Part shown: positions 7,580-14,285 of the stretch, piece after piece
How the letters are laid out: the number at the start of each line of letters is the position of its first letter
Position numbering within the stretch: the stretch's first letter is position 1
Source of the DNA: an uncultured Bacteroidales bacterium
Lineage (GTDB): Bacteria; Bacteroidota; Bacteroidia; Bacteroidales; Muribaculaceae
Direction: 5' to 3'
Length of the DNA stretch: 14,285 nucleotides
Assembly (NCBI GenBank): GCA_900549375.1
Contig: URNY01000066.1
Location: 1 to 14,285, forward strand
Program-made: the position numbers and the translations under genes
Notes under the pieces: model-generated
What the model saw: only the letters and a program-made list of their open reading frames with translations
The model's database searches: none
What the model was told of the DNA's origin: nothing

Positions 7580-10500
7580 TTATTTCTTGATGAAACGGTG
7601 CGACTCGGTGGCGTCGGCGGCCGACACGCGCAGCGTGTGGATGCCGTTGACGGTGCCGCTGACGCTGAGCGAGAGGGTCTCGCCGGCATGTACGGTGCGG
7701 GTCTCGCGGAGGAGCGTTACGCCGGCCATGTCATAGACCTCAAACGTAAGCTCGCCGGAAACTGCGGCTTTCAGTTTCAGAGATTCGCGCACGGGATTCT
7801 CAAGGATTCTTACGAGTCCTCCCTCATCATTGCCAATCTCGTCGATGCCGCTCGTTTCTTTCACGGTCACGATAACCTTAGCCGTTGCCGAAAGGCCTCC
7901 CTTGTCCTTGGCGGTGACAACTGCCGTGGCTTTGCCCACAGCCTTGCCCTGGAACACAACACCGGTCGAGGTGGTGAACGCCTCTGCAAAGTCGTTGGCA
8001 GGCATCGTCATCTCATAGGTGAGATCATCGCCGTCGGGATCCTCGAAGAGACTGCCGAAGTCGACAACCTCCGAAAGTTTGCCTACGGCCACCTCGACAT
8101 TGGTGTCATCGGCACCCTGCGGAGCACGGTTCACTTTCTCTACCTCATAGCTTACGATTGCCGAACCCTTGTGGTTCTTGGCATCGGTGACATTGAGGCG
8201 GATCTTTCCGATGCCGGCCTGACCGAAGTCGGGAGCCATCTCGGCTTTCACCTTCACGGGCTTCGTGGCGCCTTTCACGCTGAGAGTGCCGTCCTCATTG
8301 AGGGTTATGACAGCCTCTGCATCGGCGCCATCTGCTACTCCGCTCTTAAGGGTCGTGATGGCCGAGGGATCTTCGATGCTGACTGTCAGATCGTCGTTGT
8401 CGGGATCGCTTACGGTGAATACCACCTCGCTCTTCTCACCTTCGCGGGCATAAACCTTGGAAGAGGCGGCTTCCACTACCGGCTTGCCGTTCAGATCGAG
8501 ATATACCGGATAGTTCACAACAGGCTGGTTCGGGTCGTTGGTCTTGACTACGAGCACGGCCTTGTTGTTCTTCTCCATGCGGGCTGCGGCGGCGTTCACG
8601 CGGATCTTGACCTCCTTGTTGGCACCTATGGCTACCTCTCCTTCGGTGTTTTCCTCCAGAAGAGTGATCCAGGGCTCTCCTGCCTTGGTTTCGAGGCATG
8701 TGAGTGTGAATCCGAGCGATCCGTACTGATCCTTGAAGAGATCCGCAACGTCATACCAGCCGGCCTCCTGAGTCCATGCCATATAGCGTCCTTCAGTATA
8801 GGGTTCCTCCTTGACATTGAGATAAGCCGGAAGTTTCACCTCCTCGGGATAAGTAACCACCACATAGAAGTCTTCGTCAGGATTCATGTAAGCCGGTTTA
8901 TCGAGAGGAATTACGAAATAGCCTCCGGTTCCGGGCTTGGCCTGACTCTGGATGGTGATCTCACCCGTGCCGAGGATATCGGTGCCGGCGGGATCTGTGC
9001 CGTCAACGAGCTCGATGCGGATGTTCACGTTCTTCTTGTCTTCGATCGTAATCGGCATATAGATATGCGAAACGTTGAATCCGGCTTTGGGTGCCTTGAA
9101 ATGAACAGCGGCTTTGAACACATCGAATTCAGTGTTCGTCCCATAGTTGTACGAAGCATTGTTGCCGGGCATCTGGGCGTAATAGAGAGCGTTGTTGTAT
9201 TCAAAATCACCCGGCACCTCGAAGGGAGTCCCGTTCTCGGCTGTCTTCATCTTCTTGCCGATCGAGGAAGCCGTCAGTTCGCGGAGCGATACAGCGGCAT
9301 CCTTGTCGAGTTTGCGCTGAGGCATGAACGCCGGTGCGATACCACCGCCGATATCCTCGGTCTCCTCACCGGCACCTGTCGGATCGAGCGCCAGACTGTA
9401 TGTGAGTTTATACTCGCCTTCGTTGCCGATCACGAGTTTCTCGTCGACTTTCTGATCGTCGGTATCGGCTTTGACGCGGATCTCCTGACGGTCGAAAGTC
9501 ATGGATGGCGCCGGAGTAACTATGAATTTCACGTTCACCGTCTTCGTCTGCTCCGGAGCGTCGGCCGCAGTCATATACGTGAAGGTTACGGGAATCTCAT
9601 AGGTTCCGGGAGTCATCATGATCTCCTCGGTAGTCATCGGTATGGTGAAGTTCACCGGTGTGCGGCCCACCTCCATCGGCTGGAAGAAGCCCTGTTCAAC
9701 GGGACTCCACGTCAGATTGCCGGTCGGCTCACCTGTGATCCAGTCGAGTTCAGGCTGCTCCGCAAAGAGCATGAAAGCATCCATTTCACCTCCAAAATAG
9801 GGATCCTCCACCTTCGGCGATACGAATTCCACGTTTGTGATCGTGAATGCCGCATTTCCGTTGTTGGCCACCTTGAAAGGAGCATGATAAGGAATGCCCT
9901 GCTGAACGAAGAAGTCGTTGATGTCAGTGTTGCGGTAGCCGATCGTATGCTCCACAACCACATCCTCTGCCGGGAAAACAGGAGCGGCTTCGCCGGTGAT
10001 TGTAAGGTTCACCGGAATCGCGAAGTTCTCACGGCCGGGAATATTGGTGTTGACAAGCAGCTCGGTGTAGTAGCTTCCTGCGAGGCGGTCGGTATTGACC
10101 GTCAGTTTCACATCATCCTTCTCGCCGGGCTTGACGGTATTCTCGCTCACCGGAGTGAAAAGTACCGCATTGTCGAAGCTTATCTGACGATCGGCAAGAC
10201 GTATGGACTGCGTGCCGTCTTCGTTGGCGATTCCTGCCAGACCGAAGGGACCCATGATCACGGCGTCCTGATCATGACCTTTATACTGGAACTTGAACGA
10301 TCCGTTCTTTTCCATTATCAGCTGGAAGCATACGCCGTAGTTCATAGAATTGCCGTATTCCATCCAGGAAACTACCGCGCGGTCGTCGGTTACATAATGA
10401 TATGTGCCGGCAGTCTTGGTGGTATTCATAGAATGGAGACCCCAGTAAGGCGCTATGATGTTTGTGAATACACTGCCGGTGGGGAAGTCGCCCGGAGGTT

Positions 10501-13500
10501 CGGGCCAGATCTTATCGTCGCGGCGCTGGGTGAACGATACGAAACCGGTGTTGTAGACATACATCTTCTTATACTTCTTGCCGTAGAAGTTGAATTCGAA
10601 GGGAAGCTCCACCTCGAGATAGTCATGCTTCTCGTAATAGCGGAAGGGGTTCTGAACGCCAAGACCATTGGTCTCGATGTCCACCCAGTCGAACGAGGTC
10701 TGCTTGTCGACGGCTGTAGTATAAGCGTAGGATATCGAGGTGTCCTCTTTCTCGGGAACGAGAACTGCCACCTCATCGTTGGGCACGAAAGAGTATACCA
10801 GCGGTTCGTTGCCGTTATTCTCTATTTCGAGCGTCTTGACGAGCGGCGTGCCGCTTTCTACGGTCTCGGTCAGTTCATTGAAGGAGATCGATGCGGCGGG
10901 ACATCCGATAACCTTACCGGATATCGTAACCTCGCTCTCGCCGGCCGAAGTGGAAATCTTCAGCACATCGCTGATCTCGCCTTCGGTATCAGTCGGCACG
11001 GTCACCATCAGGTCCAGCGTCGAGCCCGGTTTGATCTCATCGTTTTCTACGGGAGCGACGGTCATTTTTCCGCCGGCGAATGTTGCCGATACGAAGTTCA
11101 TCACATTGTGACCGGCATTCTTCACAGAAACTGGCAGGAGCACTTCCGAAGTGCGGAATACGGTTCCGAAGTCGATGACTTTGTCCTCGACCGAAAGCAC
11201 GGGGTTCAGACCTTCGCCATCGACAACTGCATCGAAGCGGACTGCGGAAACAGCAGGCTCAGGATCGTTGGTGACGATGGCCAGATTATTGAACGTGGCG
11301 CCGGCATTCATGTTGCCGTCGACAGAAACAGTAGCCTTTATCTCGACTGCCTCGCCGGGAGCCACAAGACCGTGAGCCGGCTCTAACGAGCGGATGAAGG
11401 AAGCCTGCGGAGCCTCGAACTTCACGGCGGTGCCGGTGGCGAAGAGACGGAACCGCGAATTGTCGGGAGTCTCCGGCTCATTGCCCCAGTAATCGGCCAT
11501 GTCGGCATTTGTCAGCGACACCACATCCGCCACCTCCGGGTCGTTGATACCGCAGAAGAGGGTGCTTCCGCTCTGAAATACCATCATCGGATCATAGTCG
11601 TCGTAGAATATCTCCACGTCGCCGTTGGGAGAGAGCGTGAGATGGAAGGAAACAGGAGTATATTCCTGATCGTAGACCACAGCAAGAACGTTTGTGAAGT
11701 TTACTGTAAAGTTACCGTCCTTGAGTCCATATTCAACCTTCGAGTCGGGACCCATCTGGAGCTGGTTGCCATATGCCGAGATCAGACCGGTGCCGGGCAC
11801 TCCGTACGAGTCGGGAGCGAGCGGCGAACGGAATTCAGACTCGTTTGGCGCGAAAGTCACTCCGCCGAAGCTCGTGATGTAAAGCTTGCTGTAACTCTTG
11901 CCGTAATAGGGGAAATCGAATCCGATGCTGACCGGATCGCTGAGATATACGGCGTCGGTGAATTTCGACGCGATGTTCTTGGCACCGATAAGTTGCGGAG
12001 CCGCAGCGTATTCGAATGTGTTGAAGCCGGGAAGCGTGGAGGCCACGGTATAGCCGAACTTATGGAGTTTGGCGGCGCCCTCTACCGTCTCGTCGGAGAA
12101 TTTCGGGAACACGAATTCGAGAGGATATTTTCCTTCATTCTTCACGGAGAATGTCAGCTCTTTCGGTTCTTCGCCCAGCTTGAGCGTGCCGGCGTCGACC
12201 GTGGAAGGATCAACTGCAAGTTTGGCAGGTTCGGTGGCCACACCCTGCATAAGCACTTTCACCTGAAGGCCGTTGGCGTCGGTGAAAGTCACGGTGCCGG
12301 TGTGCGAGCCTGCCGATTCCGGCTTATAGGTCAGGGTGACGATTGTCTTGGAACGTGCCGGGAAGCCGCCCTGGATATATTCCGGACCTTTGAAATTGTC
12401 GGAGCTGGTGCTTATGTTATTATCGTAAAGACCCGGTCCCCACTGCGAGCCGCTGAACGAGCCGTAGCCCTTGTTGAAGAATTCGACATCGAGAGTCTTT
12501 GTCTGGCCCACGAGGAGGCTGCCGAAGTCAACCACCTTGGGCACCTCCACCTGCGGAGCATTGCCGGAAACGGTAAGGACAGCGCGAAGATCCACTTCTT
12601 TCGAGCCTGTCTCGTTGGTGGCGATGGGCACACTGAAGTGATATGTACCGTTCACCAGTTTCGTGCCGTCGGCCTTAATTGCCACTTTCTGTGTTTCTCC
12701 CTTGCGGACGGTTCCTGATGCGGGATCGAGTTCGAGCATTTTGCTCCAGTCAGGGTTAAAGGAACGGGCCTTTACACCCCACACGAGATTGGCTGCAAGT
12801 TCTTCGTAGCTGCTCCCTTTCAGTGCCTCGGAAAGCTGCATCCAGGTCTTGCCGCCGTCGATACTCATAAAGCTGTTGGAAGCCGCGCCGGCGGTTTCCG
12901 TGCGTCCCATCGGGAGAGGATAACCCTCCTGATTGGGCTCGAACGCCGCTACAACCCAGAAAGACTCGCCGGGAGCGAACCAAAGCTGCTTATCGAGCTG
13001 GATATTGTAATTATAGGCGAAGAATGGATTCTTGACTTCTGTTATGAGCGAAGCCTGCGAGATTCCGACGTTTCCTTTATAGATGGAAATCTTGGGGCTA
13101 TCTCCGAATATTCCGGTCTGGGGAGCTTCGAAGTATAGTGAAGTCAGGTTGAATCCGTCGGGATATTTCTCGGCATCAACCTTGAACCACTGTGCAAGTG
13201 CGTTGGGAAGCGTCTTGTCGTTCTCGCCGATCATTGCCCAAAGCTCGTCGCAATAGGTGAGATCTTTAGGATAGTCGTCGGCAAGATATTCGCTCTTCAC
13301 GACTCCTGCGCTGCGGCTGACCTTTGCCGACGCAAGATTAAGCTTCGCGTTCTGCATCTTGCCGGGCATCGGGCGTCCGGAATGGAGCGCTACTTCGACA
13401 GTGCGAGTGGAAGCTTTCCATTTCAGCACTCCGTCAGCCTCGTTGCCGATGGTGAATTCCGCCGAAGCCACGGGCTGCTCTTTGGTGGAACTCATGCTCA

Positions 13501-14285
13501 GCATCTCCTGGTCAATCGTGATCTTCGGGCCGGCGTTGGTGCTGATTGTCTTCACTGCCGAGAGGGGCGACGACTTGCCCCAGCGGTTCACTGCCACAAT
13601 GGCCACGTGATATTCCGTGAGACTCTCAAGTCCGGTGATGTCGATATTATGGGTATCCCCGGAAGTGAGGAATTTGGTATCCACCGTGACCGAAGGAATC
13701 TTTGTCAGATCGCTTTCAGATGTGAAAGGGGTCTTGGAATAGTAGACCACATGAGTATTGACCGCGTTGTCCGTGGAAGCGGGTATCGTCCAGGAAACGT
13801 TGATATAATCCTGCGCGGCGGTGAGCGTGAAGTCGCTCACCGCGGAGGGAGCGGCGCCGCTCTGGTCCATATGCACGGCTTTGGTGGCATCGAGATAGCC
13901 GGAACCGAAATTGCCGGCCACCGAACTGTTGTTGCCATAGCCGTAGAAGTCGTTCACGGAGGTGAGTATCTGCGTGCGCAGGGTCTCGTTAAGGAACGTC
14001 GGCGAGCCATATTTCGAGAGTATGAGCGCGGCGGTGCCCGATACGTGGGGCGTAGCCATAGATGTACCCTCGTTGTAGCCGTATTCATTGCCGGGGAGAG
14101 TGGAGAGCACGCCCTGGGGTTCGCCATAGTCAAGCAGACCGCCGGGAGCCGTTATGTCGGTGGCGGGGCCGTTGCAGGAATATGAGGCGGGGGTAAGCTC
14201 CGCCGTCATGGCGGCAACACCGACCACCGGCTTGTAGGCACCCGGATAGAAGTCGCCGGTCTTCCCTTCGTTACCCATGGCGAAG
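7580..14285 (-). CDS. Giant S8 (subtilisin-family) serine protease, multidomain, T9SS-exported, 5' end outside window
   Basis: This is a secreted or surface endopeptidase of which more than 2,230 residues are visible. Counting from the ATG codon at 14278: FAMGNEG at the right edge holds the oxyanion-hole Asn3, DITAPG lies at 41-46, and GTSMATPHVSG carries the catalytic Ser73. Catalytic Asp and His lie upstream, outside the window. The frame continues through TTC GCC before this ATG, so the ATG is internal Met, not the start. Then follow FN3 (~143-248), module A1 (251-572), an ASH-like domain (573-682), B1 (683-1022), ASH (1023-1124), B2 (1125-1430), a beta-rich spacer (1431-1590), A2 (1591-1931), two cadherin/Ig-like domains with DPDxDDLT (1932-2048 and 2049-2142) and a C-terminal domain (2154-2232) starting ILENPV, with VYDMAG and NGIHTLRV, ending in basic residues. 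The last fits a type A T9SS sorting domain. The length is far above simple subtilases. It is convergent with the SGNH gene and separately transcribed. Its substrate is unknown; the binding domains suggest host or diet protein or glycoprotein. Confidence 0.92.
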   Translation of the reverse strand, partial: FAMGNEGKTGDFYPGAYKPVVGVAAMTAELTPASYSCNGPATDITAPGGLLDYGEPQGVLSTLPGNEYGYNEGTSMATPHVSGTAALILSKYGSPTFLNETLRTQILTSVNDFYGYGNNSSVAGNFGSGYLDATKAVHMDQSGAAPSAVSDFTLTAAQDYINVSWTIPASTDNAVNTHVVYYSKTPFTSESDLTKIPSVTVDTKFLTSGDTHNIDITGLESLTEYHVAIVAVNRWGKSSPLSAVKTISTNAGPKITIDQEMLSMSSTKEQPVASAEFTIGNEADGVLKWKASTRTVEVALHSGRPMPGKMQNAKLNLASAKVSRSAGVVKSEYLADDYPKDLTYCDELWAMIGENDKTLPNALAQWFKVDAEKYPDGFNLTSLYFEAPQTGIFGDSPKISIYKGNVGISQASLITEVKNPFFAYNYNIQLDKQLWFAPGESFWVVAAFEPNQEGYPLPMGRTETAGAASNSFMSIDGGKTWMQLSEALKGSSYEELAANLVWGVKARSFNPDWSKMLELDPASGTVRKGETQKVAIKADGTKLVNGTYHFSVPIATNETGSKEVDLRAVLTVSGNAPQVEVPKVVDFGSLLVGQTKTLDVEFFNKGYGSFSGSQWGPGLYDNNISTSSDNFKGPEYIQGGFPARSKTIVTLTYKPESAGSHTGTVTFTDANGLQVKVLMQGVATEPAKLAVDPSTVDAGTLKLGEEPKELTFSVKNEGKYPLEFVFPKFSDETVEGAAKLHKFGYTVASTLPGFNTFEYAAAPQLIGAKNIASKFTDAVYLSDPVSIGFDFPYYGKSYSKLYITSFGGVTFAPNESEFRSPLAPDSYGVPGTGLISAYGNQLQMGPDSKVEYGLKDGNFTVNFTNVLAVVYDQEYTPVSFHLTLSPNGDVEIFYDDYDPMMVFQSGSTLFCGINDPEVADVVSLTNADMADYWGNEPETPDNSRFRLFATGTAVKFEAPQASFIRSLEPAHGLVAPGEAVEIKATVSVDGNMNAGATFNNLAIVTNDPEPAVSAVRFDAVVDGEGLNPVLSVEDKVIDFGTVFRTSEVLLPVSVKNAGHNVMNFVSATFAGGKMTVAPVENDEIKPGSTLDLMVTVPTDTEGEISDVLKISTSAGESEVTISGKVIGCPAASISFNELTETVESGTPLVKTLEIENNGNEPLVYSFVPNDEVAVLVPEKEDTSISYAYTTAVDKQTSFDWVDIETNGLGVQNPFRYYEKHDYLEVELPFEFNFYGKKYKKMYVYNTGFVSFTQRRDDKIWPEPPGDFPTGSVFTNIIAPYWGLHSMNTTKTAGTYHYVTDDRAVVSWMEYGNSMNYGVCFQLIMEKNGSFKFQYKGHDQDAVIMGPFGLAGIANEDGTQSIRLADRQISFDNAVLFTPVSENTVKPGEKDDVKLTVNTDRLAGSYYTELLVNTNIPGRENFAIPVNLTITGEAAPVFPAEDVVVEHTIGYRNTDINDFFVQQGIPYHAPFKVANNGNAAFTITNVEFVSPKVEDPYFGGEMDAFMLFAEQPELDWITGEPTGNLTWSPVEQGFFQPMEVGRTPVNFTIPMTTEEIMMTPGTYEIPVTFTYMTAADAPEQTKTVNVKFIVTPAPSMTFDRQEIRVKADTDDQKVDEKLVIGNEGEYKLTYSLALDPTGAGEETEDIGGGIAPAFMPQRKLDKDAAVSLRELTASSIGKKMKTAENGTPFEVPGDFEYNNALYYAQMPGNNASYNYGTNTEFDVFKAAVHFKAPKAGFNVSHIYMPITIEDKKNVNIRIELVDGTDPAGTDILGTGEITIQSQAKPGTGGYFVIPLDKPAYMNPDEDFYVVVTYPEEVKLPAYLNVKEEPYTEGRYMAWTQEAGWYDVADLFKDQYGSLGFTLTCLETKAGEPWITLLEENTEGEVAIGANKEVKIRVNAAAARMEKNNKAVLVVKTNDPNQPVVNYPVYLDLNGKPVVEAASSKVYAREGEKSEVVFTVSDPDNDDLTVSIEDPSAITTLKSGVADGADAEAVITLNEDGTLSVKGATKPVKVKAEMAPDFGQAGIGKIRLNVTDAKNHKGSAIVSYEVEKVNRAPQGADDTNVEVAVGKLSEVVDFGSLFEDPDGDDLTYEMTMPANDFAEAFTTSTGVVFQGKAVGKATAVVTAKDKGGLSATAKVIVTVKETSGIDEIGNDEGGLVRILENPVRESLKLKAAVSGELTFEVYDMAGVTLLRETRTVHAGETLSLSVSGTVNGIHTLRVSAADATESHRFIKK
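7583..7819 (-). other. T9SS type A-like C-terminal sorting domain of the giant protease
   Basis: The last ~79 residues start with ILENPVRESLKLK, contain FEVYDMAGVTLL and NGIHTLRV, and end RFIKK. This follows the pattern NP-x-hydrophobic, VYDxxG, then GxYxxxV and a basic tail used for outer-membrane passage by type IX secretion. His replaces the usual Tyr in the GIY position (GIH), a mild deviation. Confidence 0.75.
8486..9508 (-). repeat. Protein module A, copy 2 (~341 residues)
   Basis: This is the counterpart of the copy at 12563-13528: PSMTFDRQEI, LVIGNEGEYKLTY, linker FMPQRKLDKD, then FNVSHIYMPI, FVIPLDKPAYMNPDEDFYVVV, QEAGWYDVADLF, and a closing BACON/ASH-like segment with VVKTNDPNQP ending DLNG. 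Clear conservation with copy 1 includes the IGNE strand, the 'iqLDKp..f.PgesF.VV' strand pair and the aromatic W near the module end. Confidence 0.65.
9989..10906 (-). repeat. Protein module B, copy 2 (~306 residues)
   Basis: This is the counterpart of the copy at 11213-12232. It runs from KTLEIENNGNEPLVYSF to LPFEFNFYGKKYKKMYVYN, GFVSF, NGSFKFQYKGHD and GLAGIANEDG, then an ASH half (NIPGRENFAIPVNLTITG). It has an additional tryptophan-rich stretch (DKIWPEPP, IAPYWG) that copy 1 has in different form. Confidence 0.65.
11213..12232 (-). repeat. Protein module B, copy 1 (~340 residues)
   Basis: A half ASH domain (LTFSVKNEGKYPLEF) leads into an insert with VSIGFDFPYYGKSYSKLYI, GGVTFAP and NGDVEIFYDDYD, then GTAVKF and a closing ASH half ending in NDPEPAVSAV. 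The same order recurs in copy 2 at 9989-10906. The FPYYGKxYxKLYI segment resembles beta-propeller-like or GEVED-associated strands seen in many Bacteroidetes surface proteins. Confidence 0.65.
12563..13528 (-). repeat. Protein module A, copy 1 (~322 residues)
   Basis: The module begins PKITIDQEM with a FTIGNEADGVLKW strand, runs through a low-complexity linker (MPGKMQNAKL), then a jelly-roll-like part with FNLTSLYF, NIQLDKQLWFAPGESFWVV and SIDGGKTWMQL, and closes with a BACON/ASH-like strand set ending VLTVSG. It matches copy 2 at 8486-9508 segment by segment. The relation is seen at protein level by eye; DNA identity looks low. Confidence 0.65.
13865..14285 (-). other. S8 peptidase domain, C-terminal portion (oxyanion Asn to catalytic Ser and last helices)
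   Basis: The codon for Ser of GTSMATPHVSG lies at 14060-14062 and the Asn of AMGNEG at 14270-14272. The stretch after the Ser, including GTAALILSKYGS and AGNFGSGYLDATKAV, is the usual end of the peptidase_S8 domain, so the fold is complete on this side. About half the domain, with Asp and His, is beyond the right edge. Confidence 0.9.

Noticed and set aside
7598..11386. Long plus-strand open frame (1,262 codons) opposite the protease, as a possible gene
   Set aside because: It starts at a GTG without ribosome site or signal peptide, its translation is rich in His, Arg, Gly and Cys with no recognisable domain, and the minus-strand frame has clear domains. The openness follows from codon usage in the same register.
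11642..12718. Second antisense open frame (358 codons) opposite the protease
   Set aside because: It has the same codon register as the protease gene and no domain-like sequence; it is a shadow.
14276..14278. ATG as the real start of the protease gene
   Set aside because: The codons before it are TTC GCC in frame and make FAMGNEG, the conserved oxyanion-hole strand of S8 proteases, so translation must begin further right.

Overview
The window reads as a Bacteroidales chromosome segment, most likely from a gut commensal of the Muribaculaceae/Rikenellaceae type. The lineage below order is inference. The supporting signs are a BACON plus DUF5689 lipoprotein, a BspA-type leucine-rich-repeat protein, two C-termini resembling type IX secretion (T9SS) sorting domains, start sites mostly without a clear Shine-Dalgarno, and moderately GC-rich coding sequence. 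I saw no tRNA, rRNA, CRISPR array, insertion sequence or phage gene. Every base outside the genes lies in a gap shorter than 80 bp.

Left part (1-7519, all + strand): five tightly packed genes. They are the C-terminal half of an endonuclease/exonuclease/phosphatase (EEP) family enzyme (cut by the window edge), a large surface lipoprotein with BACON and DUF5689 domains, a family 3 glycoside hydrolase, a secreted LRR_5 protein, and a secreted SGNH/GDSL esterase with an N-terminal GxDLY domain. The gaps are 6 bp, a 16-bp overlap, 16 bp and 77 bp, so at least the first four probably form one transcript. All products whose N-terminus is visible carry export signals. Together they look like the distal part of an extracellular or periplasmic polymer-degrading operon: surface binding, glycosidic cleavage and ester removal. 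No SusC/SusD pair is visible, so calling it a polysaccharide utilisation locus would need the upstream sequence.

Middle (7520-7579): a strong, nearly symmetric hairpin flanked by A and T tracts. It serves as a shared bidirectional terminator for the convergent genes on either side.

Right part (7580-14285, - strand): a single very large open reading frame that runs off the right edge. It begins at the oxyanion-hole Asn of a subtilisin-type (S8) protease domain, contains the catalytic Ser motif, and continues through an FN3 domain and roughly 1,900 further residues of beta-sandwich domains to a T9SS-type C-terminal domain. Reading the protein shows two different modules of about 300-340 residues, each present twice in a mirror order A-B-B-A and separated by ASH-like spacers. 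This is the most unusual structure in the window. I found no convincing evidence for a wholly new defence or mobile system here; the novelty is in domain architecture and gene grouping.
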